Part shown: positions 18,809 to 27,787 of the stretch, piece after piece
Layout: each line of letters starts with the position of its first letter
How positions within the stretch are numbered: the first letter of the stretch is position 1
NCBI RefSeq assembly: GCF_014132155.1
Contig: NZ_BLJQ01000003.1
Coordinates: forward strand, 122,450 to 186,449
Direction: 5' to 3'
Source: Gluconobacter sp. Gdi
GTDB lineage: Bacteria > Pseudomonadota > Alphaproteobacteria > Acetobacterales > Acetobacteraceae
DNA length: 64,000 nt
Made by a program: the position numbers and the translations under genes
The notes under the pieces: model-generated
The model's input: only the letters and a program-made list of their open reading frames with translations
Told to the model about the DNA's origin: nothing
Database searches by the model: none

Positions 18809-18902
18809 GCCCTCATGACGGACGGCTATCACAGAATCTTCGCAGCGGGGTTTTGGCGAAAATGCTGGGCAACAATGCGCCTCTCATGTCATGAAGGGTG
18901 TC

Positions 18903-19085
18903 ATGTCCATGCCATTTCAGTCTTTTTTAGAGCCAGGTCAGATTGTTCAGCATCCTGATTTTCCTGAGTGGGGATGGGGGCAGGTGCAATCTGCAATCGG
19001 CGAGCGTGTTACGGTCAATTTTCAGAATGAGGGTAAAATTCTGATTGATGCGTCACGTGTGGAGCTGAAATTGGTTAAAGGCTGA
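18903..19085 (+). CDS. DUF3553 small protein
   Basis: A protein of about 60 residues (MSMPFQSFLEPGQIVQHPDF) with the DUF3553 pattern, W-G-W-G-Q-V-Q followed by VTVNFQNEGKILID. It resembles the small Tudor/SH3-like fold found at the C-terminus of UvrD/PcrA helicases, where it helps contact RNA polymerase. A similar contact role here is only a guess. Several in-frame ATG codons exist (18891, 18903, 18909); AAGG lies 5 bases before 18903. It is followed 9 bases later by comF. Confidence 0.75.
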   Translation: MSMPFQSFLEPGQIVQHPDFPEWGWGQVQSAIGERVTVNFQNEGKILIDASRVELKLVKG

Positions 19086-19094
19086 TCTCAGCCT

Positions 19095-19868
19095 TTGATC
19101 CGCTCTTTATTCGCGAAGTATAGCCGCAACGCCCTGAACGTCCTGCTTCCTCCAGTTTGCGGAGTATGTGGAGCAGACGTCGTGACGAATGGTGCTTTCT
19201 GTTCCGATTGTTTTTCTGCAGCTCGGAGGATTATTTTTCCATGCTGTGAAAAATGTGGCGTTTCGCTCTCTAATGAGGCCTTCGGGGGTACACGAAATAT
19301 CTGTGTATCCTGTCAGTTGCGTCCTCCGGTCTGGCGGTCTGCACGGGCTGCCTTTGAGTATGATGACTGGTCCAGGCGGCTTATTCTTCCCCTGAAATAT
19401 TCTGATCGGACCGAGAACGCACATATCCTTGTGCAGGAAATGTCTCGCGCAGGATGTGTCTTGCTGGATCAAGCGACCCTTCTGATCCCCGTTCCAATGC
19501 ATCGGACCAAGCTGTGGCGACGACGATATAATCAGGCCGCTCTACTGGCGCATGGTTTATCCCGCAGAAGTGGCGTTCCCGTGCTTGCTGATGGTCTTGA
19601 GAGGCGCCGGGCAACCAGGCCACTGGCGCGTTTATCTGCCAAGGAGCGTCAAAGGGAAATCGCTGACACGATTGTTGTGCGCGCCGGGCGGAAAAAACGA
19701 ATTGAAGGGCAGGCCGTTCTTCTGGTGGACGATGTTCTGACGACAGGTGCAACTGCTTCTGTTTGCACTGGCGCCCTTTTGAAGGCCGGGGCATTGTCGG
19801 TGGATATTCTTGTTGCAGCGCGGACCTGCAAAGGCGATGAACAGGACGTTCCGTATCCCGAGGAGTAA
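19095..19868 (+). CDS. comF: ComF family phosphoribosyltransferase-like protein
   Basis: The 257-residue product has the ComF layout. A four-cysteine zinc ribbon at the N-terminus (CGVCGADVVTNGAFCSDC, then CEKCG and CVSCQ) precedes a phosphoribosyltransferase fold with the PRPP loop VLLVDDVLTTGATAS near residue 215. YNQAALLAHGLSRRSG is a typical ComF segment. ComF homologues take part in DNA uptake in competent bacteria and in DNA repair or recombination elsewhere; the biochemical reaction is not settled. The start is TTG 19095. It is in an apparent operon with DUF3553, grxC and the DUF2147 gene. Confidence 0.9.
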   Translation: MIRSLFAKYSRNALNVLLPPVCGVCGADVVTNGAFCSDCFSAARRIIFPCCEKCGVSLSNEAFGGTRNICVSCQLRPPVWRSARAAFEYDDWSRRLILPLKYSDRTENAHILVQEMSRAGCVLLDQATLLIPVPMHRTKLWRRRYNQAALLAHGLSRRSGVPVLADGLERRRATRPLARLSAKERQREIADTIVVRAGRKKRIEGQAVLLVDDVLTTGATASVCTGALLKAGALSVDILVAARTCKGDEQDVPYPEE

Positions 19869-19875
19869 GAACTTT

Positions 19876-20133
19876 ATGTCAAAAATCGAAATCTTTACCC
19901 AACCGGGATGCCCTTATTGTGTTCATGCTGTTGATCTTCTGAGATCAAAGGGTGTGGCGTTTAAGGAAATCAATGCGCCACATGGGACCCGTGAGCGTGA
20001 AGAATCCATCAGTCGCTCGGGCCGCAGGACTGTCCCTCAGGTGTTCGTAAATGGGCAGTCTCTAGGAGGATGTGATGATATCGTGGCTTTGGATCGGGCT
20101 GGGCGGCTTGATTCTCTGCTTGGCGGTGCCTGA
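19876..20133 (+). CDS. grxC: Glutaredoxin 3 (GrxC type)
   Basis: The 85-residue dithiol glutaredoxin MSKIEIFTQPGCPYCVHAVD carries the CPYC redox site at residues 12-15, TVPQVF with the cis-Pro, and the glutathione-binding GGCDD. It reduces protein disulfides and mixed glutathione disulfides in the cytoplasm. The frame is open further upstream, but AGGAG about 10 bases before ATG 19876 and the family N-terminus fix the start. It directly abuts the DUF2147 gene. Confidence 0.95.
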   Translation: MSKIEIFTQPGCPYCVHAVDLLRSKGVAFKEINAPHGTREREESISRSGRRTVPQVFVNGQSLGGCDDIVALDRAGRLDSLLGGA

Positions 20134-20610
20134 ATGCGCTGGGGACGGCTTCTTGCTGGCGCACTGCTCTGCACGATACCCTTCATGGGATATGCGGCAG
20201 CACCGGCAATCCCTCAGGCAACCTCCGAGCCTTCCGAGCTAGGCCTTTGGCTATCCGCGGGTAAAGACGGTGTGTTCTCTATCGAGCATTGCGGAAATGC
20301 CCTTTGCGGCAAGCTCGTCGGGATGGACTATGACGGGGAGATGCCGAAGGACGTTTGGGGCCGTGCAGAGTGCCATCTTTGGATTTTGACAGATTTTGTA
20401 GCAGCAGAAGACCAGAAATGGCGGGGTCACATCCTTGATCCACGAAGCGGACGTATCTATCAGGCATACATCTGGCTCTCCGAGCCAAATGTTCTAAAGC
20501 TGCGTGGCTTTGTTCTGGGAATGCCGCTTCTGGGGCAGACCGAGACCTGGACGCGATATACCGGAGGCTCATTTGGGCCACAGTGTAAGATGTCTCCGCA
20601 GCCTCACTGA
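20134..20610 (+). CDS. DUF2147 exported protein
   Basis: The 158-residue product has a signal peptide (RLLAGALLCTIPFMGYAAA) and a DUF2147 domain. That domain reads GLWLSAGKDGVFSIEHCGNALCGKLVG, GHILDPRSGRIYQAYIWL, then LKLRGFVLGMPLLGQTETW. Family members are small periplasmic beta-barrel proteins of unknown function, often near stress or envelope genes. The ATG follows the grxC stop with no gap, so it is translated from the same message. Cys residues in HCGNALCG may form a disulfide after export. Confidence 0.88.
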   Translation: MRWGRLLAGALLCTIPFMGYAAAPAIPQATSEPSELGLWLSAGKDGVFSIEHCGNALCGKLVGMDYDGEMPKDVWGRAECHLWILTDFVAAEDQKWRGHILDPRSGRIYQAYIWLSEPNVLKLRGFVLGMPLLGQTETWTRYTGGSFGPQCKMSPQPH

Positions 20611-20715
20611 GAAACTACAATGGTAGGCCATGTCTCTCTGATATGGTTTGCCAGAAACATGCAGACCAATTTCAGGTCTCTGCTTCTGCCGAACTGAAAG
20701 GACCGTGGAACCACT

Positions 20716-21987
20716 ATGTCCCACCCTCTTTCCCGCCGCGATTTTGCGCTCGGGCTGGCTGCTGGTGCGGTTGGCGCCAGCGTGGCAGGCACGTCTTATG
20801 CCGCTGACGAACCGAAAATTATTCCCGTTCCCCCGCCACCGCCCAAGCCTGTTTCCAAGACGATATGTTTCGTCGGAGGATATACAAAACACGCGCCTCC
20901 AGGAGGAGCTGGAAACGGGCAGGGTATTGCGGTGTTCGAGATGGACCGCGAGTCAGGTGTTCTGACGCCGATCACCACCTACACTGACATTGCCAGCCCG
21001 TCTTTCATTACGCTTTCCGCAGATAATCGCTTTCTGTATGCCCTGAGCGAAATCGACGATTTCAACAAGGATGGTGACGGATCTGTCACGGCTTTCGCCG
21101 TTGATCAGAAGACCGGCTCTCTGCGTAAGCTCAATAGCGTTAGCTCTGGCGGGGCGGTCCCGGCCCATCTGAGTGTGCATCATTCTGGCCGTTATGTTCT
21201 GGTCGCGAATTATGTTGGCGGGTGCGTTGCGGTTCTGCCTATCCGTAGCGATGGGTCCTTGGGTGACGCGACGGATGTGGTCCATAATACCGGGCCGCGT
21301 CAGCCAGAGCGGGCATCCGATAATCCGCAGGGAAATTTTGCGGTTTCCGATCATTCCGGCTCTCATCCGCATATGATTCGTTCTGATCCAAGTGGACGCT
21401 TCGTGATTGCGGATGATGCGGGACTGGATCGCGTCTATGTCTGGATGCTGAATCTGGCGACTGGAAAGCTGATTCCGGCAAAGACACCCTATTACGAGAT
21501 GGAACCCGGCTCTGCGCCGCGTCACTTCGAGTTCAATCACTCTGGACGCATCATGTACAATCTGTGCGAGCAGAACTCGAAGATTGTTGTGTCCACTTTT
21601 GACCCGCTGACGGGTGCGATCACGAATATCCAGACGGTCAGCACTGTCACGCCGCATTTCCGTGGCTCGACGCTGGCTGCGGAAATTCTGATTTCGGCCA
21701 GCGGCAAGTATGTCTACGCGTCCAACCGCCTGGGCGATTCGCTGGCTGTGTTCGCGATTGCTGCGGATGGAACGCTGTCCCTGCAGGATGAAGTCTGGAT
21801 GCATGCCGATTATGGCCGCGCCATGATGTTCGATCCGTCCGGGACGTTCCTGTTCTGCGCCAACCAGCGTTCGGATGCGGTGACGTCCTTCAAGGTGGAC
21901 AAGAACACCGGGCAGCTTGCGTTTACTGAAAACTTTACGCCTGTCGGTAGCCCGACGACGTTTGCGTTCATGAACACGCAGGTCTGA
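20716..21987 (+). CDS. Tat-exported lactonase-family beta-propeller (6-phosphogluconolactonase-like)
   Basis: The 423-residue product has a twin-arginine signal (SRRDFALGLAAGAVG, cleavage near SYA-AD), a Pro-rich linker (IIPVPPPPPKP) and a seven-bladed propeller of the YbhE/Pgl lactonase family. Repeated blade motifs include SGRYVLVANYVGG, SGRFVIADDAGLDRV and SGKYVYASNRLGDSL. Cytoplasmic members hydrolyse 6-phosphogluconolactone. The Tat signal places this one in the periplasm, where sugar phosphates are absent. In an acetic acid bacterium that oxidises glucose to gluconolactone outside the membrane, a glucono-lactonase role is a reasonable inference. A strong terminator follows. Confidence 0.85.
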   Translation: MSHPLSRRDFALGLAAGAVGASVAGTSYAADEPKIIPVPPPPPKPVSKTICFVGGYTKHAPPGGAGNGQGIAVFEMDRESGVLTPITTYTDIASPSFITLSADNRFLYALSEIDDFNKDGDGSVTAFAVDQKTGSLRKLNSVSSGGAVPAHLSVHHSGRYVLVANYVGGCVAVLPIRSDGSLGDATDVVHNTGPRQPERASDNPQGNFAVSDHSGSHPHMIRSDPSGRFVIADDAGLDRVYVWMLNLATGKLIPAKTPYYEMEPGSAPRHFEFNHSGRIMYNLCEQNSKIVVSTFDPLTGAITNIQTVSTVTPHFRGSTLAAEILISASGKYVYASNRLGDSLAVFAIAADGTLSLQDEVWMHADYGRAMMFDPSGTFLFCANQRSDAVTSFKVDKNTGQLAFTENFTPVGSPTTFAFMNTQV

Positions 21988-21997
21988 CATTCAATGG

Positions 21998-22025
21998 AAA
22001 AGGCGCTCTTCGGAGCGCCTTTTTT
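21998..22025. terminator. Bidirectional intrinsic terminator
   Basis: AAAAGGCGCTC-TTC-GGAGCGCCTTTTTT between the convergent lactonase and ubiG genes, with an A-tract on one side and a T-tract on the other. Confidence 0.92.
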
Positions 22026-22028
22026 GTT

Positions 22029-22784
22029 TCAGCCCTTCGTAAACATCGCGATGTAGTTCACGCCGGTGTCGCGCGTTGTGCGCCAGCGCGGGGGCAGGTA
22101 GCTCATGCCGGCAATGTCGGTCATGCGCAGACCGGCGTTACGCGCCATGGCTGCCAGTTCTTCCGGCTTGATGAATTTCTTCCAGTCATGTGTTCCGACA
22201 GGCAGCATACGCAGAAGGTATTCTGCTCCCAGCTTTGCCATAGCGAATGAACGCGGTGTGCGGCTCATCGTGGACACTGCAACCATGCCTCCCGGTCGGG
22301 TCAGGGTTGCGAGCATGTGCAGAAAATCCTGCGGATCGTTGACGTGTTCGATAACTTCCAGAGCTGAAACAACGTCGAATTCTGCACCTTCCTCGACCAG
22401 GTCTTCCGCGCTGCCATTACGATAAGTCAGATGTGCGGCACTCGGTGGTAGTGGGTAGGTAGCCTGATGGGCACGGGCGGCTTCGATCCCGTCCGGGCTT
22501 GCATCAAGGCCGAGTGTCTCAAACCCCAGCTTTGCGAAGGCTTCGCTGGCGAGGCCTGCGCCACAGCCAATATCGAGCAGGGAAAGGCGCTTTCCTTCAG
22601 ACGGCTTGAGAGTGGTCGTGCGCGAAGCAACCCAGTCTGTACGCAAGGGGTTCATGGCGTGCAAAGGAGCCATTGGGCCACGCGGATTCCACCAGTCCTT
22701 GGCCAGCGCACTGAAATGGGCGATTTCGGAATCGGAAACGGAAGAGCGATGTGAGGTGCTTCCGGAAACGGTTTCTGAGGCCAT
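22029..22784 (-). CDS. ubiG: Ubiquinone biosynthesis O-methyltransferase UbiG
   Basis: UbiG carries out both O-methylations of ubiquinone synthesis using S-adenosylmethionine. The 251-residue product starts MASETVSGST. It has the family N-terminal FSALAKDWWNPRGPMAPLH, motif I LDIGCGAGLASEAFAKLG, EVIEHV, and the membrane-associating loop region around FAMAKLGAEYLLRMLPVGTH. ATG 22784 is chosen over a start at 22811 because AAGGA lies 8-9 bases upstream. It diverges from lysC; the intergenic space of about 175 bases shows no clear operator. Confidence 0.95.
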   Translation of the reverse strand: MASETVSGSTSHRSSVSDSEIAHFSALAKDWWNPRGPMAPLHAMNPLRTDWVASRTTTLKPSEGKRLSLLDIGCGAGLASEAFAKLGFETLGLDASPDGIEAARAHQATYPLPPSAAHLTYRNGSAEDLVEEGAEFDVVSALEVIEHVNDPQDFLHMLATLTRPGGMVAVSTMSRTPRSFAMAKLGAEYLLRMLPVGTHDWKKFIKPEELAAMARNAGLRMTDIAGMSYLPPRWRTTRDTGVNYIAMFTKG

Positions 22785-22959
22785 CAGAACTGTCCTTCTG
22801 TATGCCCGCATGATGCCGTCGGCTGGACGCGGCGTGGCGAGACGAGTATGTGGACCGGCAGAGTCTGTTCAGAAGACCGGCCGGCAAATCTGTTTTGTGC
22901 CGTATCCGATGCCAGACCCGAGCGCGCAACGCCAGACACGTACTGGAGCCTTATCCGCG

Positions 22960-24282
22960 ATGTCCATGTCCGATACTCCCGTTCACGACCAGGTTTCCGG
23001 TCGTGCCGATACTCTTTCCATGTCTGTGGATAGCGGGAAACGGAAAACGATCGTCATGAAATTCGGCGGTACGTCCGTCGGAACAATTGAACGCATCCGG
23101 GTCGTTGCGCAGCGGGTGAAGGCCGAGCATGCGCAGGGGCGTCGGGTGGCTGTTGTTGTGTCGGCCATGGCGGGTGTGACCAATCAAATGGTTGGATACT
23201 GCGCCGAGCTGGACCCGCTGGCAGATCCAAAGGAATATGATGCCGTTGTCGCGTCTGGTGAACAGGTCACGAGTGGTCTTGTGGCTATCGCGCTACAGGC
23301 ACTAGGCGTTCCGGCACGCTCTTTTCAGGGCTGGCAGATCCCGCTTGTGACGGATGACGCGCACGGCAAAGCGTCCATTGATGGTGTTGATGGCACGGAA
23401 CTGCTGAAATGTCTTGATAATGGCATTGTGCCGGTTATTGCCGGCTTCCAAGGGATTGGGCCGGATAACCGGATTGCCACACTTGGGCGTGGCGGATCAG
23501 ACACATCTGCTGTAGCGATTGCCGCGGCGATCCATGCGGATCAATGCGACATCTATACGGATGTTGATGGAATTTATACGACGGACCCGCGTATCGTGAA
23601 ACGCGCGCGGAAGCTGGATCGCATCACGTATGAAGAGATGCTTGAACTCGCTTCCGTAGGCGCCAAGGTACTTCAGACCCGCAGTGTCGGGCTGGCGATG
23701 CGTGAAGGGGTCCGTGTACGTGTGCTGTCGTCATTCTCCGAGACGGACGATGACAGTGGGTCGATTGTGGTGGATGAGGACGAGATCGTGGAGAAGGAAC
23801 TGGTTGCGGGCATTGCCAGCTCGCATGATGAAGCAAAGCTCTCCGTTCGGGGTATTCCGGACCGTCCGGGCATCGCGGCCGCCATCTTCGGACCTCTGGC
23901 TGCGGCAAACATCAATGTGGACATGATCGTGCAGAGCACGGGCGTTGACCGCATGACGAACATGACCTTCACGGTCGGCAAAAGCGATGAGGCTGCTGCC
24001 CGCGCTGTTCTGGAAAGTGCTCATGGCATCATCCAGTATGGCGAGCTTGAGACGTCCCACAATGTGGTGAAGATCAGCGTCGTGGGTGTTGGTATGCGTT
24101 CGAATGCCGGGCTTGCTGCGACCATGTTCGCTACGCTGGCGGAACGTGGGATCAATGTGCAGGTGATTTCCACCAGTGAAATCAAGATCTCCGTCCTGAT
24201 TGATTCGGAATACAAAGAGCTTGCGATGCGTGCACTGCACACCGCGTACGGGCTGGACAAGAAAGAGGAACCCTCTACGTGA
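22960..24282 (+). CDS. lysC: Aspartate kinase
   Basis: Aspartate kinase phosphorylates aspartate, opening the lysine, methionine, threonine and diaminopimelate pathways. The product has KFGGTSVGTIERI, SGEQVTSGL, GRGGSDTSAVAIAAAI and the YTDVDGIYTTDPR motif, followed by two C-terminal ACT domains (SVRGIPDRPGIAAAIF and SVVGVGMRSNAGLAATMF) that bind feedback inhibitors. The start is not fixed. ATG 22960 gives 440 residues with a 30-residue N-terminal extension; ATG 22966, 23020 and 23056 are alternatives, the last giving the usual MKFGGT beginning. The 3' end overlaps the next gene by GTGA. Confidence 0.94.
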   Translation: MSMSDTPVHDQVSGRADTLSMSVDSGKRKTIVMKFGGTSVGTIERIRVVAQRVKAEHAQGRRVAVVVSAMAGVTNQMVGYCAELDPLADPKEYDAVVASGEQVTSGLVAIALQALGVPARSFQGWQIPLVTDDAHGKASIDGVDGTELLKCLDNGIVPVIAGFQGIGPDNRIATLGRGGSDTSAVAIAAAIHADQCDIYTDVDGIYTTDPRIVKRARKLDRITYEEMLELASVGAKVLQTRSVGLAMREGVRVRVLSSFSETDDDSGSIVVDEDEIVEKELVAGIASSHDEAKLSVRGIPDRPGIAAAIFGPLAAANINVDMIVQSTGVDRMTNMTFTVGKSDEAAARAVLESAHGIIQYGELETSHNVVKISVVGVGMRSNAGLAATMFATLAERGINVQVISTSEIKISVLIDSEYKELAMRALHTAYGLDKKEEPST

Positions 24283-25322
24283 GTGCAATGACGGACGCCC
24301 GCGAGACCCTGAATCGCCTCTGGAAGCCGGGATGTGACTTCCTGGGCAGCGAAGTCGCCATTCTTGGCGGCGCGATGTCCTGGGTGAGCGAGCGCAATCT
24401 TGTCTCCGCCATTTCCAATGCTGGCGGTTTCGGCGTGATTGCCTGTGGTGCCATGACGCCGGAGCGCCTTGAGGAAGAAATTGTTGCCACGCAGGCTCTG
24501 ACGAAGCGCCCGTTTGGTGTGAACCTCATCACCATGCATCCTGAGCTAGAGCGTCTGGTGGATGTGTGCCTCGCACATAACGTATCCCACGTCGTTCTAG
24601 CTGGTGGTGTGCCGACGAGTGCTATCATTAAACGTGTTCGTGATGGCGGCGCGCGTGCGATTGGTTTCGCGCCTGCGCTGGCTCTGGGCAAGCGTCTGGT
24701 GAAACTGGGTATTGAAGCTCTCATTATCGAGGGTTCGGAAGCTGGTGGTCATGTCGGACCGGTTTCCCTGACGGTTCTGGCGCAGGAAATCCTGCCGCAC
24801 ATCAAGGACGTTCCTGTCTTTGTTGCTGGTGGTCTGGGCCGTGGTGATGCCATCGTCTCCTACCTTGAGCAGGGCGCTTCCGGTGCGCAGCTTGGAACGA
24901 TCTTTGCTGCGTCTGAAGAGAGCATCGCGCACGAGAACTTCAAGAAGGCGTTCCTACGGGCCAATGCCCGTGACGCTGTGACATCCGTGCAGCTTGATGA
25001 GCAGTTTCCGGTCATTCCGGTTCGTGGTCTTGCCAATGCTGGAAGCCGTGGCTTCCTGAAGCATCAGGCAGAGACGATCCGTACGTTCCAGAGCGGTGGT
25101 GTCAGCAAGGAAGATGCTCAGCTCTCCATCGAGCATTTCTGGGCTGGTGCGCTTCGTCGTGCCGTAATCGAGGGTGACGTCGAGAACGGGTCTGTCATGG
25201 CTGGCCAGTCTGTTGGTATGGTCAAGGAAGTCCGTCCGGTTTCCGAAATCATTGCCACACTCGTTGAGCAGGCTGTCGAAGCCATTGCGAAGCGGGAAGA
25301 TCGCGTTCACGCTTCTGCCTGA
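24279..25322 (+). CDS. Nitronate monooxygenase / 2-nitropropane dioxygenase-like flavoprotein
   Basis: The 347-residue TIM-barrel flavoprotein has the family motifs AISNAGGFGVIACGAM, GVNLITMHPE, VVLAGGVP, EGSEAGGHVGP with the His near the flavin, and VFVAGGLGRGDAI. Relatives oxidise nitronates or reduce enones with FMN; FabK-like enoyl-ACP reductases share the fold. The physiological substrate is unknown. The GTG start overlaps the lysC stop by four bases (GTGA), showing translational coupling; ATG 24288 is an alternative start. Confidence 0.87.
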   Translation: MSAMTDARETLNRLWKPGCDFLGSEVAILGGAMSWVSERNLVSAISNAGGFGVIACGAMTPERLEEEIVATQALTKRPFGVNLITMHPELERLVDVCLAHNVSHVVLAGGVPTSAIIKRVRDGGARAIGFAPALALGKRLVKLGIEALIIEGSEAGGHVGPVSLTVLAQEILPHIKDVPVFVAGGLGRGDAIVSYLEQGASGAQLGTIFAASEESIAHENFKKAFLRANARDAVTSVQLDEQFPVIPVRGLANAGSRGFLKHQAETIRTFQSGGVSKEDAQLSIEHFWAGALRRAVIEGDVENGSVMAGQSVGMVKEVRPVSEIIATLVEQAVEAIAKREDRVHASA

Positions 25323-25338
25323 TCAGGTTTTATCAGCC

Positions 25339-26574
25339 ATGTCTCCTCCCTCCGACCGTCCGATGCCGCTTCGCTCAGACCAGCCCAGTGTTGGCACGAT
25401 TCTGCGTACGCGACGGGAAGAGTTGGGATGGCAGATAGATGACGTTGCGCAGTGGCTGCGCATCCGGTCGCGTCTGCTGGTTGCGCTTGAAACTGATGAT
25501 CTCTCGTCTCTGCCAGGTGTGGCGTATGCTGTCGGCTTCCTGCGGACGTATGCCCACGCCATGCAGTTGGACGCAGATGGGTTGGTAGCCCGTTTCCGTC
25601 GAGAATATCGCGGGGTTGTCAATCGGAAGACGGATCTAGTCTTTCCGCAGCCTGAGGGTGAGCGCGGGCTGCCCATTGGTCTGCTGGTTGGAGCAGGGCT
25701 TGTTGTTGTCGTGGCGGCCTATGCTGGATGGTATCGGTTTGCCTCGCATGACAGTCCGGCAGATCGCCGCATTCCGGCTGTTGCGGAATTGATGCCAGGT
25801 GCTGCGACATCTGCGACTACGTCTCCTCAGGTCGCGTCTGTCATGCCCGGCAGGGCACCAACTCCCGATCCCTCTCTGCCGCATGATCCTCTTCCTGCGT
25901 CCGTCGCTCCTGTCGTGCCCGCTCCGGCGTCTCAGCCGGTTATTGCACCGACTGAGTCTGCGACGCCTGCAGTATCGCCAGCATCTCCCTCGCCGAGCGC
26001 AGAAGAGGATGATGCAGCGCCGAACAATACGGATCAGTTTGGCCCCGCTACAGATGTTCCTGCTGAAACTCCCGCTCCAGCTGTCCCCGTCGGGGCTGTT
26101 GTCGTGCGTCTGTTGGCGCCTGTCTGGATGCAGGTGAAGGACAAGGACGGTCATGTTCTTGTGTCTCGCGTGCTCAAGGCTGGCGAGAGCTGGCAGGGTG
26201 ACGCTTCTGCAGCGCCGTTCCGCATGTCTTTCGGCAATGCGGGTGGTGTTGTCCTTTCGACAGATGGCTGCACGAGCGCGCCGCTTGGTCGTCAGGGTGA
26301 AGTGCGCCGGAATGTTGAAGTTACAGCGGATGCCATCCGCTCAGGTGCATTCGGCAATGGTGTTGCTCTCCCGGCACAGCCGTCTGCCGTGGTGGCTACT
26401 CCTTCCGAGCAAAGTGTTGACGGGTCGACTGCGGCCGCACCAGATGATTCGTCTGCGGCGCCTGCTGCGAAGCCTGTAATTCGTCGCCCTAAAAAAGCTC
26501 CTACGCCTTCCGCAGAAGTTTCTGCTGACGATCTGAATGCCCGGCAACTGGATCAATCGTCTCCATCGCATTAA
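25339..26574 (+). CDS. rodZ: RodZ-like cell-shape protein (helix-turn-helix, one TM, DUF4115)
   Basis: The 411-residue product starts MSPPSDRPMPLRSDQ. It has a cytoplasmic Xre-type helix-turn-helix (VGTILRTRREELGWQIDDVAQWLRI... SLPGVAYAVGFLRTYA), a single membrane helix (IGLLVGAGLVVVVAAYAGW, near 115-133), a long Pro/Ala/Ser-rich periplasmic linker, and a C-terminal DUF4115 domain (VVVRLLAPVWMQVKDKDG... SFGNAGGVVLSTDG). RodZ links MreB to the envelope elongation machinery. A further Pro/Ala-rich tail follows the last domain. It opens the rodZ-ispG-hisS-prfA run. Confidence 0.87.
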   Translation: MSPPSDRPMPLRSDQPSVGTILRTRREELGWQIDDVAQWLRIRSRLLVALETDDLSSLPGVAYAVGFLRTYAHAMQLDADGLVARFRREYRGVVNRKTDLVFPQPEGERGLPIGLLVGAGLVVVVAAYAGWYRFASHDSPADRRIPAVAELMPGAATSATTSPQVASVMPGRAPTPDPSLPHDPLPASVAPVVPAPASQPVIAPTESATPAVSPASPSPSAEEDDAAPNNTDQFGPATDVPAETPAPAVPVGAVVVRLLAPVWMQVKDKDGHVLVSRVLKAGESWQGDASAAPFRMSFGNAGGVVLSTDGCTSAPLGRQGEVRRNVEVTADAIRSGAFGNGVALPAQPSAVVATPSEQSVDGSTAAAPDDSSAAPAAKPVIRRPKKAPTPSAEVSADDLNARQLDQSSPSH

Positions 26575-26635
26575 ACAGGGGGGTAACGCCCCTGACCCAA
26601 AGGACCCGGTTATCCCGGGCACGAAGAGGTAAATC

Positions 26636-27787
26636 ATGAGCAGCTACCGCCCCTATCAGCACATCGAGCGTCGCAAGTCGCGCCAGATTCATGTCGGCAA
26701 GGTTGCGGTCGGTGGTGATGCGCCGATCTCCGTGCAGACCATGACCAATACCCTGACGTCTGACGCGCAGGCGACGATTGACCAGATCCGTCTCGCCGAA
26801 CTGGCAGGTGTGGACATCGTTCGTGTGTCCTGTCCGGATGAAGCCAGCACGGCCGCTCTGAAGGAAATCGTTCATGAAGTGAACGTGCCGATCGTTGCGG
26901 ACATTCACTTCCACTATAAACGCGCGATCGAAGCCGCGAAGGCTGGAGCGGCTTGCCTGCGTATTAATCCGGGCAATATCGGCAGTGCCGAGCGCGTGCG
27001 TGAAGTTGTGAACGCTGCCAAGGATTACGGCTGTTCCATCCGTATCGGCGTGAATGCTGGCTCGCTGGAAAAGCACCTTCTGGAAAAGTACGGTGAGCCT
27101 AACCCGGAAGCGCTGGTCGAAAGTGCTCTGGAGCACGCAAAGATCCTTCAGGACCATGATTTCCATGAGTTCAAGATCAGCGTGAAGGCGTCTGACGTGT
27201 TCATGGCGGTTGCCGCCTATCAGCAGCTTGCAGACTGCTGTGACCATCCGCTGCACATCGGCATCACGGAAGCTGGCTCCAAGCGTGCCGGTACGGTGAA
27301 GTCCTCCATTGGTCTGGGCAATCTGCTCTGGGCGGGCGTGGGTGACACCATGCGCGTTTCACTGTCTGCTGCACCGGAAGAAGAAGTGCTGGTGGGCTGG
27401 GACATTCTGAAGTCCCTTGGCCTGCGTCATCGTGGTGTGAAAATCATTTCCTGCCCATCCTGTGCGCGTCAGGGCTTCAACGTGGTTGAGACGGTCCAGA
27501 CGCTGGAAGATCGCCTCCAGCACATCAAGACGCCACTGACGCTGTCCATCATCGGATGCGTTGTGAATGGTCCGGGTGAGGCCCTGATGACCGATATCGG
27601 TGTGACCGGCGGTGGCTCTGGTCGCCATATGGTCTATTCGGCTGGTCGTCAGGACCACACGATGCCGGCAGAAGACATGATCGAGCATATTGTGGATCTG
27701 GTTGAGACCAAGGTTGCCGCTATTGAGGCAGACAAGGCTCAGACAGAAGCTGAAGCAGCCAAGTTGTTGGACCCGGCGGCTCACTGA
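26636..27787 (+). CDS. ispG: 4-hydroxy-3-methylbut-2-enyl diphosphate synthase IspG
   Basis: IspG (GcpE) is the [4Fe-4S] enzyme of the penultimate step of the methylerythritol phosphate route to isoprenoids. The 383-residue product has [24 protein letters not shown], and the cluster ligands in [14 protein letters not shown] and [15 protein letters not shown] lies 7 bases before the ATG. The stop overlaps the hisS start by one base (TGATG). The 60 bases before it carry a weak GGGG/CCCC hairpin. Confidence 0.97.
   Translation: MSSYRPYQHIERRKSRQIHVGKVAVGGDAPISVQTMTNTLTSDAQATIDQIRLAELAGVDIVRVSCPDEASTAALKEIVHEVNVPIVADIHFHYKRAIEAAKAGAACLRINPGNIGSAERVREVVNAAKDYGCSIRIGVNAGSLEKHLLEKYGEPNPEALVESALEHAKILQDHDFHEFKISVKASDVFMAVAAYQQLADCCDHPLHIGITEAGSKRAGTVKSSIGLGNLLWAGVGDTMRVSLSAAPEEEVLVGWDILKSLGLRHRGVKIISCPSCARQGFNVVETVQTLEDRLQHIKTPLTLSIIGCVVNGPGEALMTDIGVTGGGSGRHMVYSAGRQDHTMPAEDMIEHIVDLVETKVAAIEADKAQTEAEAAKLLDPAAH

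Noticed and set aside
20953-21990. A 345-residue open frame antisense to the lactonase gene
   Set aside because: It is an Arg/Asn/Ile-rich shadow of a strong coding frame, with no family motif and no ribosome binding site.
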